From assembly GCA_937881285.1 (NCBI GenBank), contig CALGEU010000215.1, forward strand, positions 1 through 6,776: a stretch of DNA of 6,776 bases, written 5' to 3'. The translations under genes were made by a program, and so were the position numbers. Positions within the stretch are counted from its first letter, which is position 1; each line of letters starts with the position of its first letter. The notes beneath the pieces are model-generated. The model had not been told where the DNA came from, did no database searches, and saw only the letters and a list, made by a program, of their open reading frames with translations. Shown here one piece after another: positions 6,050 through 6,776 of the stretch. This DNA comes from an uncultured Clostridia bacterium (GTDB taxonomy: Bacteria > Bacillota > Clostridia > Christensenellales > CAG-917).

Positions 6050-6594
6050 GCGTGCCACCCCCTTCTTTTTATAATCACGCTTCTGCCCTTGTATCGGATA
6101 ATTCCCGTTTCCGCTCTGAAATCCGAATCGAAACTCTTTGCAAGGTCGAAAACTTTGTTTTGAAAATAGTATTCGGCGAGCGTTCCGTTCACAAGCATAG
6201 AACGCGTGACTCTCACGTCGTCTATATCGTCGGTGATTGCAAAATCGTTTTCGGGCACATACGCGTACGTCAACGCTGCTTCGCCCGAATAAGAGCAAAT
6301 CACCGAATCCGCACTCGTTCGGAACGCTTTTATCTCGTCGCCTACCTGCACACGAACGGGATAAACAATCTTTTTCGACAGTGATTTTGCCGAACATTTG
6401 CCGCCTTGAAAAACCACGTTTTCGGTATAGATAAGCGGAAGATATTTCGAGACGATTTCTCTGTATACGATGTTGAGACACGCAAGAAGCCTGTTTTGCG
6501 TTTCCTGCTGTTCTTCAGTAAGCGTCGCGTTTTGCGTAAAATCGTCCTTGCCCGCTCTTATCAGGCACTCTCCTATCACCTTTTTCACTTTCAT
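6046..6594 (-). CDS. Podovirus-type head-tail connector / tail tubular protein A-like (P22 gp4 / T7 gp11-like)
   Basis: A 182-aa protein. An N-terminal helical part (residues 2-52, with LTEEQQETQNRLLACLNIVYREIV) is followed by a beta section (about 56-128, with VYPVRVQ, ALTYAYVPENDF) and a C-terminal helix (132-155, MLVNGTLAEYYFQNKVFDLAKSF), ending in RYKGRSVIIKRRGW. This helix-beta-helix layout and size, with an 'a..LAe.y......f..a..f' helix near the end, fit the tail-tubular A/gp4 connector family that binds beneath the portal. The following gene is the propeller that normally docks on it, which strengthens the call. The ATG at 6594 overlaps the stop of the upstream gene (ATGA) and has AGGGGG (6604-6609) 9 nt upstream. 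Sequence identity to known members appears low, so a profile search is needed for certainty. Confidence 0.75.
   Translation of the reverse strand: MKVKKVIGECLIRAGKDDFTQNATLTEEQQETQNRLLACLNIVYREIVSKYLPLIYTENVVFQGGKCSAKSLSKKIVYPVRVQVGDEIKAFRTSADSVICSYSGEAALTYAYVPENDFAITDDIDDVRVTRSMLVNGTLAEYYFQNKVFDLAKSFDSDFRAETGIIRYKGRSVIIKRRGWHA
6058..6064 (-). promoter_or_regulatory. Ribosome binding site deciding the TTG start of the propeller gene
   Basis: AAGGGGG on the minus strand lies 8 nt before TTG at 6049, whereas the later ATG at 6025 has only a GTGAG-like element. A similar AGGGGG precedes the connector gene, so this pattern is normal for the block. Confidence 0.6.
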
Positions 6595-6776
6595 AAATTT
6601 ATACCCCCTGCAACTTGCTCTATCAACTCGTCCTGTTTTTGCTTCTCCGATCTCGCATTGTCGACTTCTATCTCGCGCATGAGTTTTTCAAGATTTTCAA
6701 CTCTCGTTTTTCTCACGTACTCTACGCTTCTCTCGTCAAGGCGGTCAAAGGGCAACGCAATTTGCATTGCCCCTTG
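6591..6776 (-). CDS. C-terminal part of an unidentified coiled-coil protein, cut by window edge
   Basis: The frame is open from the right edge and gives 61 residues ending ...EQVAGGINL. Most of it (about residues 11-54 of the visible part) is a charged helix such as ERSVEYVRKTRVENLEKLMRE. The TGA overlaps the ATG of the connector gene, placing it in the same coupled operon. By position before a gp4-like connector it might be the end of a capsid, scaffold or portal-related protein, but nothing visible identifies it. An ATG at 6767 could alternatively start a separate 58-aa protein; its GGGG would then be only 2 nt away, which is poor spacing, so continuation from outside is preferred. Confidence 0.7.
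   Translation of the reverse strand, partial: QGAMQIALPFDRLDERSVEYVRKTRVENLEKLMREIEVDNARSEKQKQDELIEQVAGGINL
6746..6776. repeat. 31-bp imperfect inverted repeat ending at the window edge
   Basis: Arms 6746-6760 and 6762-6776 are reverse complements at 13 of 15 positions (mismatches at 6749/6773 and 6756/6766) around a single central base. It lies inside the open frame of the partial gene and includes its possible ATG at 6767. It could be an RNA hairpin, an operator or an assembly end artefact. Confidence 0.55.

Noticed and set aside
6050..6481. N-terminal extension of the propeller frame giving a 622-aa protein
   Set aside because: It would overlap the 182-aa connector in another frame by over 430 bases. 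The extension is Arg/Cys-rich and low in hydrophobic order, typical of an out-of-frame shadow, and the TTG at 6049 has a good ribosome site.
1..6776. CRISPR array, tRNA or rRNA genes, insertion sequence
   Set aside because: No regularly spaced repeats, cloverleaf-like segments, rRNA signatures or transposase-like proteins were seen on either strand.

Overview
The window looks like a chromosomal fragment from an uncultured Firmicute, most likely a Clostridia-type anaerobe. The evidence is strong AAAGGAG-type ribosome sites, near-consensus sigma-A promoters with 17-bp spacing, a preQ1-type leader with an intrinsic terminator, and a PepV-type M20 dipeptidase. Genes read with the standard code and are tightly packed.

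Left block (21-1586, minus strand): a queuosine-precursor transporter of the YhhQ/VUT family is followed by a short-chain dehydrogenase/reductase (SDR) whose start codon overlaps the transporter stop as ATGA. The pair is preceded by a near-perfect promoter and a leader of about 135 nt. The leader holds a preQ1-I-like aptamer, a plausible antiterminator strand and a terminator hairpin ending just before the transporter ribosome site. When preQ1 (or a related 7-deazaguanine) is abundant, both genes should be switched off. This ties the otherwise anonymous SDR to queuosine salvage.

Middle block (1587-3289, plus strand): a short regulatory region with a 15-bp tandem repeat and a strong extended -10 promoter drives a complete PepV/Sapep-like metallodipeptidase. 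It ends at a strong hairpin terminator that can also work in the other direction.

Right block (3424-6776, minus strand, converging on the dipeptidase): five cistrons resemble a short-tailed phage (podovirus, P22/T7-like) late region. In transcription order they are the C-terminus of an unidentified coiled-coil protein cut by the window edge, a 182-aa tail-tube A / gp4-like connector, a 478-aa beta-propeller tail protein of the gp10/gp12 kind, a 55-aa coiled-coil micro-protein, and a 342-aa charged coiled-coil protein that could be an ejection or internal virion protein. All four junctions are the same 4-nt stop/start overlap (ATGA three times, TTGA once), so the block looks like one translationally coupled unit. 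No integrase, lysis, packaging or capsid gene is visible, so prophage edge, remnant and domesticated cassette cannot be told apart.

The most interesting points are the riboswitch-controlled transporter/SDR pair, and the compact phage tail module with two unrecognised coiled-coil proteins next to a host gene.
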